Shown piece after piece: positions 8,347 through 16,757 of a DNA stretch of 64,000 nt. This DNA comes from Caldilineaceae bacterium bin34. Its GTDB lineage: Bacteria > Chloroflexota > Anaerolineae > Caldilineales > Caldilineaceae. Below the pieces are notes generated by a model that was not told where the DNA came from, made no database searches, and saw only the letters and a program-made list of their open reading frames with translations. Every line of letters starts with the position of its first letter. Within the stretch, counting starts at the first letter, position 1. Both the position numbers and the translations under genes were made by a program. The stretch lies in NCBI GenBank assembly GCA_002238555.1, contig MPMO01000020.1, forward strand, positions 1 to 64,000. The letters are read 5' to 3'.

Positions 8347-10125
8347 TCAAATGTTCCGGATCTGGGCCAGGTCGAACACCCGGCCGGTGATCGTGTCCAT
8401 GATCAGGGTCCGACATTCCGCAGCCCGGGAGAAATCGCCCACCGCACCGAAGATGGCCAGCCAGTCGTGGGTACATCCTTCCGGCAGCATGGCCGCGACG
8501 GCCTCTGCGCTGCAGCCCGTGATCAGGCCCAGGCTGCGGCTCGCGAACTCGACGCACTCCGGCGTGAACTTGGGTGCCACCAGGATGCACTCGTGCGGAT
8601 CGACGATTCCGTTGTGCAGGATCTCCGCCAGCTGGACACTGGAGCCCATGACCCGTTTGCCGCCTTGGCCGACACCCTTGAACAGGGGGCGGGTGGCGCT
8701 CCTGACAGTGATCATGTTGGTCATGCCGGACTGGCCGATGACCGTGCCCGCGGTGATCACGACCCGGTCCCCTTCCTCTACGAGGCTGGAATCCAAGGCG
8801 CGGTCGATGGCATCCTGGATCACCTCGTCCGATGTGTCGTAATCCTCGGACGGCAGGCTCTGGATGCCGTGGTGGACCGTCAGCATGCTGCGCACCCGCG
8901 GGTTGGGTGTGAGGGCGACGATCGGCACGGCCGGGCGGAAGCGGGACAGGTTCCTGGCTGTGCCGCCGGAGGCCGTGGGGGTCAGGATGGCGGAGGCGCC
9001 CACGGCATCCACCAGGTGGACCGTGGACCTGGCAACGGAATCGGCAATGCCTTCCACAGGATCGTCCGCATTGCCTTCGGACCGGAGCGGCGGGGTGGCG
9101 AACTCGTCCTCGACGGCCGTCACGATGGAGGCCATGGTGCGAATGACGTGCGCCGGATCGCGGCCGATGGCGGTTTCGCCGGACAGCATGATGCAGTCCG
9201 TGCCGTCGATCACCGCGTTGGCCACGTCGCTGGCCTCGGCGCGGGACGGCCTCGGATTGTGAATCATCGATTCCAGCATCTGCGTGGCCGTGACGACCGG
9301 CATGCCCACCAGGTTGCAGCGGCGGATCAGATCCTTCTGAATGAGCGGTACCCGTTCCGGACCGGTTTCGATGCCCAAATCGCCCCGGGCCACCATGATG
9401 CCGTCCGACAGCGCAATGATGTCGTCGATGGCCGTCACGGCGCCGGGCTTCTCGATCTTGGACATGACCGGAATTGGCATGGCCCCCGTCGGCAGCAGGC
9501 CGTACATCAGGCCCTTGACTTCGGACACGTTTTCGGGGCCCTGCACAAAACTGAGCGCGATCCAGTCCACCTCCTGCTGGACCGCGAATTCCAGGTCCAC
9601 GCGGTCCTTGTCCGTCAGGGGGGAGACGGCGACCCGGTCGTTGAGCAGGTTGATGCCCTTGTTGTCCTTGAGCAGGCCGCCGTGGATAACCTCGGCCCGC
9701 ATCCTGGTGCCGGCGATGTCGAGGACGGCCAGCTCCAGCAGCCCGTCGTCGATCACGAAGCGGTCGCCTCGGGCCACCATGCCAAAGAATTCCTCGGCCT
9801 GGATCGGGATCCGGCTTTCGGTGCCGGGCTCGCGGCTCAGGTCCAGGGTGATGGAGGCGCCTTCCTGCAAATCGACCCCGCCGGCCTGCATGACGCCGGT
9901 GCGCAGCTTGGGGCCCTGGAGGTCGGCCATGATGCCTACCGTGCGGCCCAGCTGTTCCGCCAGGCTGCGCACAAGCCGGATGGTGCGGGCATGGGACGTG
10001 TGGGTGCCGTGGCTCATGTTGACCCGCGCCACATCCATGCCGGACCGGATCATGTCGGCCAGGACCGCTCGACCCGAGGAGGCCGGGCCGAGGGTGCAGA
10101 CGATCTTGGTGTGGCGCACGCTCAT
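8347..10125 (-). CDS. pyk: Pyruvate kinase with extra C-terminal domain
   Basis: A 592-residue protein that makes pyruvate and ATP from phosphoenolpyruvate. The core shows the N-terminal TKIVCTLGPAS, the ARVNMSHGTH loop, the ADLQGPKLRTG strand, the catalytic lysine motif MSKIEKPGA, the metal site ARGDLGIE, and the ATQMLESMI helix. After the normal C-terminal allosteric domain comes about 110 further residues (from GSSVQLAEILHNG). They resemble the phosphohistidine-type extra domain of Bacillus-like pyruvate kinases, but without the usual GGxTSHAA histidine motif. It lies within the sugar-acid operon, 29 bases from the epimerase gene, so it may serve that pathway. Confidence 0.93.
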   Translation of the reverse strand: MSVRHTKIVCTLGPASSGRAVLADMIRSGMDVARVNMSHGTHTSHARTIRLVRSLAEQLGRTVGIMADLQGPKLRTGVMQAGGVDLQEGASITLDLSREPGTESRIPIQAEEFFGMVARGDRFVIDDGLLELAVLDIAGTRMRAEVIHGGLLKDNKGINLLNDRVAVSPLTDKDRVDLEFAVQQEVDWIALSFVQGPENVSEVKGLMYGLLPTGAMPIPVMSKIEKPGAVTAIDDIIALSDGIMVARGDLGIETGPERVPLIQKDLIRRCNLVGMPVVTATQMLESMIHNPRPSRAEASDVANAVIDGTDCIMLSGETAIGRDPAHVIRTMASIVTAVEDEFATPPLRSEGNADDPVEGIADSVARSTVHLVDAVGASAILTPTASGGTARNLSRFRPAVPIVALTPNPRVRSMLTVHHGIQSLPSEDYDTSDEVIQDAIDRALDSSLVEEGDRVVITAGTVIGQSGMTNMITVRSATRPLFKGVGQGGKRVMGSSVQLAEILHNGIVDPHECILVAPKFTPECVEFASRSLGLITGCSAEAVAAMLPEGCTHDWLAIFGAVGDFSRAAECRTLIMDTITGRVFDLAQIRNI

Positions 10126-10155
10126 GAGCGGGTTTCCGTCTGTCCGGCCCTTGGC

Positions 10156-11145
10156 TCAGCCGTCCAGTTGTCCCAGATCGATTCGGCTGTCGGCCAGCAG
10201 TGCCCCGAAGTGGGCGGCCGTGTCGGCGATGCCCTGCGGCAGGGGCGTGTGCGGGACCGTGCCCAATATGGAGCGCAGGCCCGAGGCATCCATGTCGTGC
10301 GGAAACGGGAGGGGGCTGTTGTCCGTCCACGACAGGTCGGCCGACGGAAACTGGCGCCGCAGCTCGGTGACAAACTCCTGTACGGTGACGACATCGTTGC
10401 GCAGGTTGCAGGCCGCCGCACCCCGATGGCCGCTGCGGGCGCACGCGATGAAGATCCGGGCGGTGTCGGCGGCCAGCTGCAGGGCCACCGGTCCGTCGAA
10501 GCGCAGCGTGTAGGGCCGTTCCGCCACCGCGGCCAGGATGGCCTTGGCGATGTCGGATGTCATGCCCTGATCGCGCGCCACCCCGTAGACGATGTAGGGG
10601 CGCAGGCCGACACTGGACACGCCGTACTCCTCCCAGTAGACGCGCAGCGTGCCCTCGTTGGCCTGCTTGTAGACACCGTACAGCGTGTCCGGCACGAGGC
10701 GGGCGCTGTCCGGCACCGGCCCGCCCGCATAGAGCTCCGGCACTCCGAAGACGGCTTGGGAACTGGCGTAGCTGAAGCCCCGGATCCGGTCGCCGGCCTC
10801 CTTGACCGCTTCGCAGATGTTGACCGTGCCCACCACGTTGACCATGGCGCCCAGGGTCGGATTGGCGCGGCAGAATGGAACCTGCAGGCCGGCCAGGTGG
10901 ATCACGTGGGTGGTGCCCGTTTCGGCCACCATGCGCACGACGGCGTCCCGGTCCGTGACGTCCAGCTGCCGGAATTCGACCGCGGCAAGTTCCTCCTCGC
11001 TCATGACCAGGGCCGGCCGCACCGGATCGTCGCTGAGGTCGGTGGCAACGACGCGCGCGCCGTCCCGCACCAGCGTGCGCAGCACCCAGGCGCCGATGCA
11101 CCCGAAGGAGCCGGTAATCAGGAAGGTTTCGTCGGAATGCGGCAT
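10156..11145 (-). CDS. NAD-dependent epimerase/dehydratase (extended SDR)
   Basis: A 329-residue extended short-chain dehydrogenase. The Rossmann glycine motif TGSFGCIG occupies residues 11-18, the acidic residue that selects NAD is Asp36 (VATDLSD), and the active-site pair is Tyr156 and Lys160 (YGVYK). The family oxidises and re-reduces nucleotide sugars or sugar acids. The chain is longer than typical uronate dehydrogenases (about 265 residues) and the substrate cannot be named. It stands between pyruvate kinase and UxaE on the same strand, so a step in uronate or related sugar metabolism is likely. Confidence 0.85.
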   Translation of the reverse strand: MPHSDETFLITGSFGCIGAWVLRTLVRDGARVVATDLSDDPVRPALVMSEEELAAVEFRQLDVTDRDAVVRMVAETGTTHVIHLAGLQVPFCRANPTLGAMVNVVGTVNICEAVKEAGDRIRGFSYASSQAVFGVPELYAGGPVPDSARLVPDTLYGVYKQANEGTLRVYWEEYGVSSVGLRPYIVYGVARDQGMTSDIAKAILAAVAERPYTLRFDGPVALQLAADTARIFIACARSGHRGAAACNLRNDVVTVQEFVTELRRQFPSADLSWTDNSPLPFPHDMDASGLRSILGTVPHTPLPQGIADTAAHFGALLADSRIDLGQLDG

Positions 11146-11202
11146 GGGCTGGAGGCGGTGGGGGCGAAGCCGGTCCGGAGGGACGTGTGTCCGGCGCGCC
11201 GG

Positions 11203-12741
11203 TCAGACAAACGGCTGCAGATGCTTGATGAAGTGAGCGATCAGCAGTTCATTGTACTTGGCCGCGCCGGCCCTGAGAGTCGCCATGAAGGGCGGGCGCA
11301 GTTCCGGGTCGTTGAGGACCGAGCCGAAGGTCACGTGCAGCACCTGCCGGGTGTGGAAGTCGTTAAGCACCGAGGGCAGGTCGCGGTCCGCCAGGGTCCG
11401 CCACGGGTCCATGCGGTCGAGTTCGGCCGACACGTGGTAGGCCTTGCGATCCTCCGGGTACCGATCCACCGCGAAGGCCAGGATGCTGCGCATCAGGTCC
11501 GGGTCCAGGTGGCCGATCGTGCGCACGGCCTCCAGGTAGCTGGTGCCGGCGGTCTTGAGATGAATCAGGTCGCCGCCCAGTTCGGCGGCGATCGGGTAGA
11601 TGCTGAACTTGTCCGAGCCGGAGTGCAGGCTCAGCTTGTACGGGCCGAAGTGCCGCGACACCGCGATGTGGTCCGCCCAGGAACGGGCAAACTCGTCCAG
11701 GTCCCCGATGAAGTCCACGCCCTTCTCGAACATCCCGGTGTAGCGGGGCGCCAGGCTGACCACCGGCACGTCCAGCCGCTGCAGTTCCGCGCCAATATAG
11801 ATGTGTTCCGTCAGCGACGTGATGGTGGCCGTCTCGTCGACACTCATTTCGAGGTCGTAGGGCGTGTTGCCGCACAGATCGGCCAGGTGGCGCGCCATCC
11901 GCACCGTGTGGGACAGCGAGGGTCCGTACTTGCCGGCGGCGCGCAGGACATCCTCTTCGCTCAGAGTCACCGACCGGTCGCCCAGGTCCAGGCTCAGGCC
12001 CACCATGCGCCGGCACAGGTCCGCCGGCGAACTGTCCAGGACGGCCCAGTCCAGGGCCGCAACCTTGTGCTGGACGGTGGCCATGTCGCAGGTGTTGGCC
12101 TCGTCGTCCACGCGGTCGCCCGGATCAATCGTGAAGAAGGTGAACCCGGCCGCATGGCAGACATCGATGTCCGCCGGTTCCTTGAGATGGTCCGCGTCGG
12201 CGCCGTAGCCGTGTTGCCAGCCGCACTGCAGGACGCCCCACATGGCATCGTCGACGACTGCCTGCGGCGTCCGTCCGGTTCGGTCGTTTTCGCGGATGGA
12301 CTGCTGGGCCAGGATGGGGAAGAGCGGATGGACCGTGTGGCCGGCCGCATCCGTGCGGGCGACGGCCTCGAAGGCGCCGATGTGCCCCGGCGTGGCAATG
12401 CCCAGCCGATCCCCGGTTCCCGCCGACTTCGCCAGTTGGCACGGCATGGGCCGGAGCCACGCGAGCCTGGCTCTGAGGGCCGCGGCATTCGCGGGGTCGG
12501 CCTCTCCCAAGGTCAGTTGGCAGTCTCCGGCATCCGGTGCGGTCGCGGCTTGTGTCCGGCCCTGCAGGATCGGAGCGGAGCCGGGGGCATGGGCCTGCCC
12601 GGCCACCAGATCCACCCCGCGGCGCCCGAGAAAGAACAGGTCGTCGCTGTCGATGGTGACCGAGGCGGCATGAATGTTGAGCGATGTCGCTTCGGCCAGC
12701 CAGGAACACAGGGCCTCGGCCGAGGCGGATGCGAATGTCAT
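11203..12741 (-). CDS. uxaE: Tagaturonate epimerase-family protein UxaE
   Basis: A 512-residue protein of the UxaE family, which interconverts D-tagaturonate and D-fructuronate. The diagnostic segments are HGYGADADHLKEPADID, FFTIDPGDRVDDEA, MSVDET, TEHIYIGAELQRL, FEKGVDFIGDLDEF and KLSLHSGSDKFSIYPI. Conserved His, Asp and Glu residues are likely metal ligands. The ATG at 12741 is chosen over one at 12825 because GGAGAG stands eight bases upstream and homology begins there. The SDR gene lies about 100 bases upstream on the same strand. Together they allow galacturonate-derived tagaturonate to enter the fructuronate-mannonate branch. Confidence 0.85.
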   Translation of the reverse strand: MTFASASAEALCSWLAEATSLNIHAASVTIDSDDLFFLGRRGVDLVAGQAHAPGSAPILQGRTQAATAPDAGDCQLTLGEADPANAAALRARLAWLRPMPCQLAKSAGTGDRLGIATPGHIGAFEAVARTDAAGHTVHPLFPILAQQSIRENDRTGRTPQAVVDDAMWGVLQCGWQHGYGADADHLKEPADIDVCHAAGFTFFTIDPGDRVDDEANTCDMATVQHKVAALDWAVLDSSPADLCRRMVGLSLDLGDRSVTLSEEDVLRAAGKYGPSLSHTVRMARHLADLCGNTPYDLEMSVDETATITSLTEHIYIGAELQRLDVPVVSLAPRYTGMFEKGVDFIGDLDEFARSWADHIAVSRHFGPYKLSLHSGSDKFSIYPIAAELGGDLIHLKTAGTSYLEAVRTIGHLDPDLMRSILAFAVDRYPEDRKAYHVSAELDRMDPWRTLADRDLPSVLNDFHTRQVLHVTFGSVLNDPELRPPFMATLRAGAAKYNELLIAHFIKHLQPFV

Positions 12742-12844
12742 AGGGCACTCTCCGGCCGCTTGGGCGGCTTTGAAGCGAGGCGCGCTGGCGTGTGCAGGCC
12801 CCGCCGGGTGGGTGCGCACCGGCACCGTGCGGGCAGGCTGGTGA

Positions 12845-13684
12845 TCAGACTCCCGAATAGGCGGAGAAGCCGCCGTCGACCGGGATTACGGTGCCCGTCA
12901 CGAAGCGGCTGCCGTCGCCGGCCAGCCACACCGCGATGCCGGCCAGTTCGTCCGGCTCCCCAAATCTGCCCATCGGGGTGTGGTCGACGATCTGTTGGCC
13001 GCGGGCCGTCAGCGAGCCGTCCGGCTCCATGAGCAGGGCGCGGTTCTGCTCGCCCACGAAGAAGCCCGGCGCAATCGCGTTCACGCGGACGCCCGGCGCA
13101 TGGTTGAGGGCCAGTTCCACGCTCAGCCACCGGGTGAAGTTGTCGATGGCCGCCTTGGCCGCGGCATAGCCCATGACCCGGGTCAGCGGTTGCTGGGCCG
13201 CCATGGACGAGATGTTGATGATGGATCCCCTTCCCTGGCTCGCCATGGGTTCGGAGAACACCTGGGTGGGCAGGAGGGTGCCGGTCAGGTTGAGTCCCAC
13301 CACCTGATCAAAGGCCTCCCGCGACAGCCCGAAGAACGAAATATCGCCGAAGACGGTGGCCTCGGGCACGTTGCCGCCGGCCGCGTTGACCAGGATGTCG
13401 ACCGTGTCGCCCTGGTTCAGCGTCTCCGCGCGGGCTTGGAGCAGCGAGTCACGGTCCAGAACGTCGGCCGGAATCGCGAACGCGGATCCGCCCGTCCCCT
13501 CGATCTCCCCCGCCACCTCGGCGGCACGGGCGGCGCGGCGGCCCAGGATGCCCACGCGGGCTCCGGCTGCGGCCAAACCCCCTGCCACGGCTGCGCCCAA
13601 CCCCCGTGCCCTGGCCCCCCCCAGGCCCCCGGTCCCGCCTGTTACGACAGCCGTCCTGCCTGCGAGGGAGAAGGGATTGGTCAT
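12845..13684 (-). CDS. SDR oxidoreductase, D-mannonate oxidoreductase type
   Basis: A 279-residue classical SDR. The cofactor motif is TGGTGGLG (residues 15-22), followed by NAAGG, the Ser159/160, and Tyr173/Lys177 active site (YAAAK). The C-terminal block from GFFVGEQNRALL to VDGGFSAYSGV is close to the SDR form of D-mannonate oxidoreductase known from Bacillus, which reduces fructuronate to mannonate. This suits its place next to UxaE. Odd point: about eight residues (GARARGLG, 23-30) appear inserted right after the glycine motif and partly repeat it. The start at 13684 is fixed by an ATGA overlap with the propeller gene. Confidence 0.85.
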   Translation of the reverse strand: MTNPFSLAGRTAVVTGGTGGLGGARARGLGAAVAGGLAAAGARVGILGRRAARAAEVAGEIEGTGGSAFAIPADVLDRDSLLQARAETLNQGDTVDILVNAAGGNVPEATVFGDISFFGLSREAFDQVVGLNLTGTLLPTQVFSEPMASQGRGSIINISSMAAQQPLTRVMGYAAAKAAIDNFTRWLSVELALNHAPGVRVNAIAPGFFVGEQNRALLMEPDGSLTARGQQIVDHTPMGRFGEPDELAGIAVWLAGDGSRFVTGTVIPVDGGFSAYSGV

Positions 13685-14538
13685 GCCGGCGTTCCGTTGA
13701 GATTGACCTGCCGCAAGCCGTCCTGGCTGCCGGCCCAGACCTTGCCGGTGGCTTCCTGCAGCACCAGGCAGGGATCCTCGCCCTGCAACGGTGTCCAGTT
13801 CAGGCCATCGGGGGAATGCCACAGGGTTTCGGCATCGCTCATCACAAAGCCGCCTCCGGCCAGGGCCGTCAGCGCGTTGATCTGTTCGGGGGCGTTGTCA
13901 AGGCGGCGGAAGCAGCGGCCCTGATCGTCCGAGAACCAAAGCCCGTCGGTTTCCGTGCCGGCCAGTACGATGTGGGTGGTATGGAAGCGACTGTCCACGG
14001 CAGCCACTTGGAACGCGCCCTCGGCACCCTCGCAGCGCTTCCAGCCGCGGCCTGCGGCCGGCGAGCGGTAAAAGCCCTCGTCCGTGCCGGCGAAGGCCAG
14101 CCGCCAGCGGGGCCAGACGTCCCGCGGCCAGGGCGGAGCCCAGCAAATGTGCAGGACGGCGAGGCTGCGCAGGCCGTAGTTGCACACGTAGAAACCCTCG
14201 CCGCGATTGGCGGAGCGCAGGATGCCCTTGTCCTCGGTGCCTACGAGCACGATGTGGGAATCGGCCACGTCCGGCGCCGCGGCAATGGCCACCACCGGAC
14301 TGTCCACGAAGTCCATCCAGGCGGCCTGCCAGGTCTGGCCGTTGTCCCGGCTGAAGGCCACCCCGTGCGGAGCGCCGCCCACCAGCACCCGATCGTCCAG
14401 GCTGTCCGTGGCGTACAGATGGCTCTCCGGCTGAATGACTTCCGTCAGGTCCCCCTCGGCTCCCACGCTGAACATGCCTTGGGGACCGGCGGCGAAAAAG
14501 CCCGCGTGCGCCTCGGACAGGGAAAGAATGATGCTCAT
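13681..14538 (-). CDS. BNR/Asp-box beta-propeller protein
   Basis: A 285-residue protein built from repeats of about 40 residues. Each ends in a strand-turn like FSRDNGQTW, RSANRGEGF, YRSPAAGRGW, FSDDQGRCF or HSPDGLNW, the Asp-box pattern of sialidase-like and photosystem-stability-factor-like propellers. There is no signal peptide, so it probably acts in the cytoplasm as a binding scaffold rather than as a glycosidase. Its TGA overlaps the start of the SDR gene at 13681-13684, and the chaperonin-like gene ends 48 bases upstream. The chaperonin-propeller-SDR order suggests coupled translation, though a joint function is unknown. Confidence 0.72.
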   Translation of the reverse strand: MSIILSLSEAHAGFFAAGPQGMFSVGAEGDLTEVIQPESHLYATDSLDDRVLVGGAPHGVAFSRDNGQTWQAAWMDFVDSPVVAIAAAPDVADSHIVLVGTEDKGILRSANRGEGFYVCNYGLRSLAVLHICWAPPWPRDVWPRWRLAFAGTDEGFYRSPAAGRGWKRCEGAEGAFQVAAVDSRFHTTHIVLAGTETDGLWFSDDQGRCFRRLDNAPEQINALTALAGGGFVMSDAETLWHSPDGLNWTPLQGEDPCLVLQEATGKVWAGSQDGLRQVNLNGTPA

Positions 14539-14586
14539 GGCGATGTTGTGGTCCGTTTTTGGAATGGCTCCGGCGTCCCCGACGGA

Positions 14587-16260
14587 CTATTCGTTGGGGG
14601 TAAAGGACTGTTCCGGTTCCTTGTGGTACACGATCGTGTCCGTGGTGATGGCCATGATGGCGTTGCTGACTGCGGTCTGCAGGACCCTGATCATGGTTTC
14701 CGCCACATCGAAGATGGAGTGTTCGAAGGCATCCACCACCTTCCCCTGCACGGCGTCGAACGTGGTGCGCGGTCCCGCGTCGACGATGCGTTCGAGGTAG
14801 ACCTTTGTGTTTTCCACGTACGCGTTGCGCACAATCTGCTCGAGCGGCGCCGGCAGGGACCGCAGCAGGACCTGTTTGCCGGTCCGCCATTCGGGGTTGG
14901 AGTCCAGGTCGACACTGGTGCAGGCATGGGCATAGCTGGCCGCTGCACCCGGCAACACGCCCCCGCGTTGGGCAGTGGACAGCACGGTCACGGTGCGCTT
15001 GGTCAGTTCCGCCAGAAGTTCCCGCTCCACCTTGGCATCCGCGCCGATTTTGATTTGGCCGACGCCGCCGGTCAGGGCCGAAACGCGTCGCACCGTCATC
15101 TCGTAGTCGTCGTGATCGAGCGGCATCTCCGCCAGTTGGGTCTGTAGTTCCCGCACGCGTGCCTGGGTCTCGGGCCCAAACTGGTGGGCGGCCTGGACGT
15201 ACATGCTGTCCCGGTCCACCTCGGAGCGGAACACGATGCCCAGGTCGTCCGCGGTGATGTCCTCGACCGGCTTGGCGATGTCGCTGCCCACAATCGTGGA
15301 TCCGGTCAGCAGTTCCAGATCCAGGTAGGCCAGGCGTCGTTCCTCGCCGACAAACTTCATCTGCGCGGCCGAGATGGGGATCTTGCCCTGCTGCTTGGCC
15401 TTCGTATCCTTCTTTTCCAAGGCGGACTCGTCGAAGTCGACCATGTCGGGCGGCCGGTTGTTGGCCATCAGGATGCCGATGATCTGGTCGCTGAAGTGGT
15501 TGGCCAGGATGGTCAGGGATTCGGCGCCAGCCTGTTGGGCGGCCTGCAGGATGGCGATGATGTCCACCGGGTCGTCGAGCCGCTTGTCCACCAGGGCCAT
15601 GCGACCCGTGGGCATGACGGCCTTGCGGTTGGCCTTGTCGGTGTAGAAGTGCATCGACGCAATCTGCGCCTTGTAGTGGCCTCCGGGGTGGTAGTACTGC
15701 TGGAGGTAGGGGGCCACGAACTTGTGGACGTTGACGTGGGCCTCGGGGCCCAGCATGTAGCTCATCTCGCCCAGGACCTGGGCCAGGTCCTGATCGTCGA
15801 TGATGCCCCTGGCGACATGGGTCAGCTGGTTCTCGTCCTCCACGGGCTGGGCGCTTTGCTTCAGATAGGCGACCACGTCCTCGGTGGCGGCCCGGATCCC
15901 GTTGGCCAGGACGATGGGGCTCTCGCCGGCGGTGATCAGGCGCTGGCTCTCGTCGAAGAGGGTTCGGGTCAGGATCGCGGCCACGGTGCCGCCGTCCCCG
16001 ATTTCCTGGCCCACCTGCCAAATCATGCCGCGCATGAACATGGCGCCGACATCGGTGTCCGGGGTGCCCAATTCAATAATGCGGCGGACGGCCGTCGAGG
16101 AATCGTTCAGCAGCTCCGTCTTCTGGCCGACGTTGGGCTGGTTGGCCACAACGCCGCCAACAGGTCCCAGGGTGGGGGACAGCAAGTCGGCTATCGCATG
16201 GATGCCGTTCCCCAGATGCCGACGAGCCTCGGCTCTAACCGCGATTCGTGGTACAGGCAT
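14587..16260 (-). CDS. Divergent GroEL/Hsp60-like chaperonin
   Basis: A 557-residue protein alignable by eye along the whole length of GroEL. It has the N-terminal AIADLLSPTLGPVGG (compare VKVTLGPKGR), a NDSS segment at the position of the catalytic Asp52, the nucleotide loop GDGGTVAA at 88-95 (normally GDGTTTA), an apical domain, and GGVLPGAAAS near the C-terminus (normally GVVAGGGVA). The second catalytic aspartate, in the usual RVED context, seems replaced in KVER. The ATP site is therefore altered, and this is unlikely to be the main folding chaperonin. There is no groES nearby and no GGM tail. It starts the minus-strand run that leads into the propeller and uronate genes. Confidence 0.75.
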   Translation of the reverse strand: MPVPRIAVRAEARRHLGNGIHAIADLLSPTLGPVGGVVANQPNVGQKTELLNDSSTAVRRIIELGTPDTDVGAMFMRGMIWQVGQEIGDGGTVAAILTRTLFDESQRLITAGESPIVLANGIRAATEDVVAYLKQSAQPVEDENQLTHVARGIIDDQDLAQVLGEMSYMLGPEAHVNVHKFVAPYLQQYYHPGGHYKAQIASMHFYTDKANRKAVMPTGRMALVDKRLDDPVDIIAILQAAQQAGAESLTILANHFSDQIIGILMANNRPPDMVDFDESALEKKDTKAKQQGKIPISAAQMKFVGEERRLAYLDLELLTGSTIVGSDIAKPVEDITADDLGIVFRSEVDRDSMYVQAAHQFGPETQARVRELQTQLAEMPLDHDDYEMTVRRVSALTGGVGQIKIGADAKVERELLAELTKRTVTVLSTAQRGGVLPGAAASYAHACTSVDLDSNPEWRTGKQVLLRSLPAPLEQIVRNAYVENTKVYLERIVDAGPRTTFDAVQGKVVDAFEHSIFDVAETMIRVLQTAVSNAIMAITTDTIVYHKEPEQSFTPNE

Positions 16261-16463
16261 GGCAGAACACCGAAGGGGTGATGCAGGAGGGTAGGTTGCA
16301 ACGGGCGGGGCGGTACCCTACAGGGCACCGGGATGGAAGATTGCCGCAAGCCCGGCCGCGCCGACCCGGTATCTTAAGTCGAATCCGGTCCGGGTAACAA
16401 CAATCCATCGGGATTGTATGTGTCCGACACGACCGGCAGGCCCGGTACCGGAGATGCGGACGA

Positions 16464-16575
16464 CTGCTTCGCCGGCACAGCTCCGTGGCGGCTGGTACAG
16501 GTGACCCCCGGTGTTACCGGCCGTCCACCCGGGGGACAGGCGCCCGGGGCGTCGAGCAACGCCCATTGGCGTTCG
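16464..16575 (-). pseudogene. Relic of an FGGY kinase gene
   Basis: This minus-strand fragment reads GGRPVTPGVTCTSRHGAVPA and matches a piece of the intact FGGY kinase at 26514-28019 (GGRPVTPGFTYACRHGAAAA). At the DNA level the run CCCGGTGTTACCGGCC is shared exactly. No other part of a kinase is evident. The surrounding 16261-16757 interval holds no credible gene: it contains a small hairpin at 16400-16417 (ACAATCC, loop ATCG, GGATTGT), this relic, and a longer inverted repeat at 16608-16656. Confidence 0.6.
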
Positions 16576-16607
16576 GCATGGGCAGGGGCTAGGATGAAGT
16601 CCACGGT

Positions 16608-16656
16608 GAGGGGTCCTCTTTGGTTGTTGAAGCAAACCAATGATCAAGGGCCCCTC
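16608..16656. other. Inverted repeat upstream of MFS gene
   Basis: The arms GAGGGGTCC (16608-16616) and GGGCCCCTC (16648-16656) pair over nine positions, one as G-U in RNA. An inner stem TTGGTT (16620-16625) with AACCAA (16635-16640) caps the structure. It lies about 100 bases before the MFS start and may be a leader structure. There is no T-run on the plus side, so a simple terminator is not supported. Confidence 0.4.
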
Positions 16657-16757
16657 GTCCCTTGCCAGGCCCGGAACCAATAGCAACGAGTTTGAACAGT
16701 GCCTTGTCAGGTTCCGACCGATGGTCTGGTTCCCGTGATCCAAGGGTTGCGTACGCC

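Noticed and set aside
7996..13032. A 1,678-codon open frame on the plus strand across the uronate operon
   Set aside because: It lies antisense to five well-recognised minus-strand genes and has no family features. Long antisense frames are expected at this GC content.
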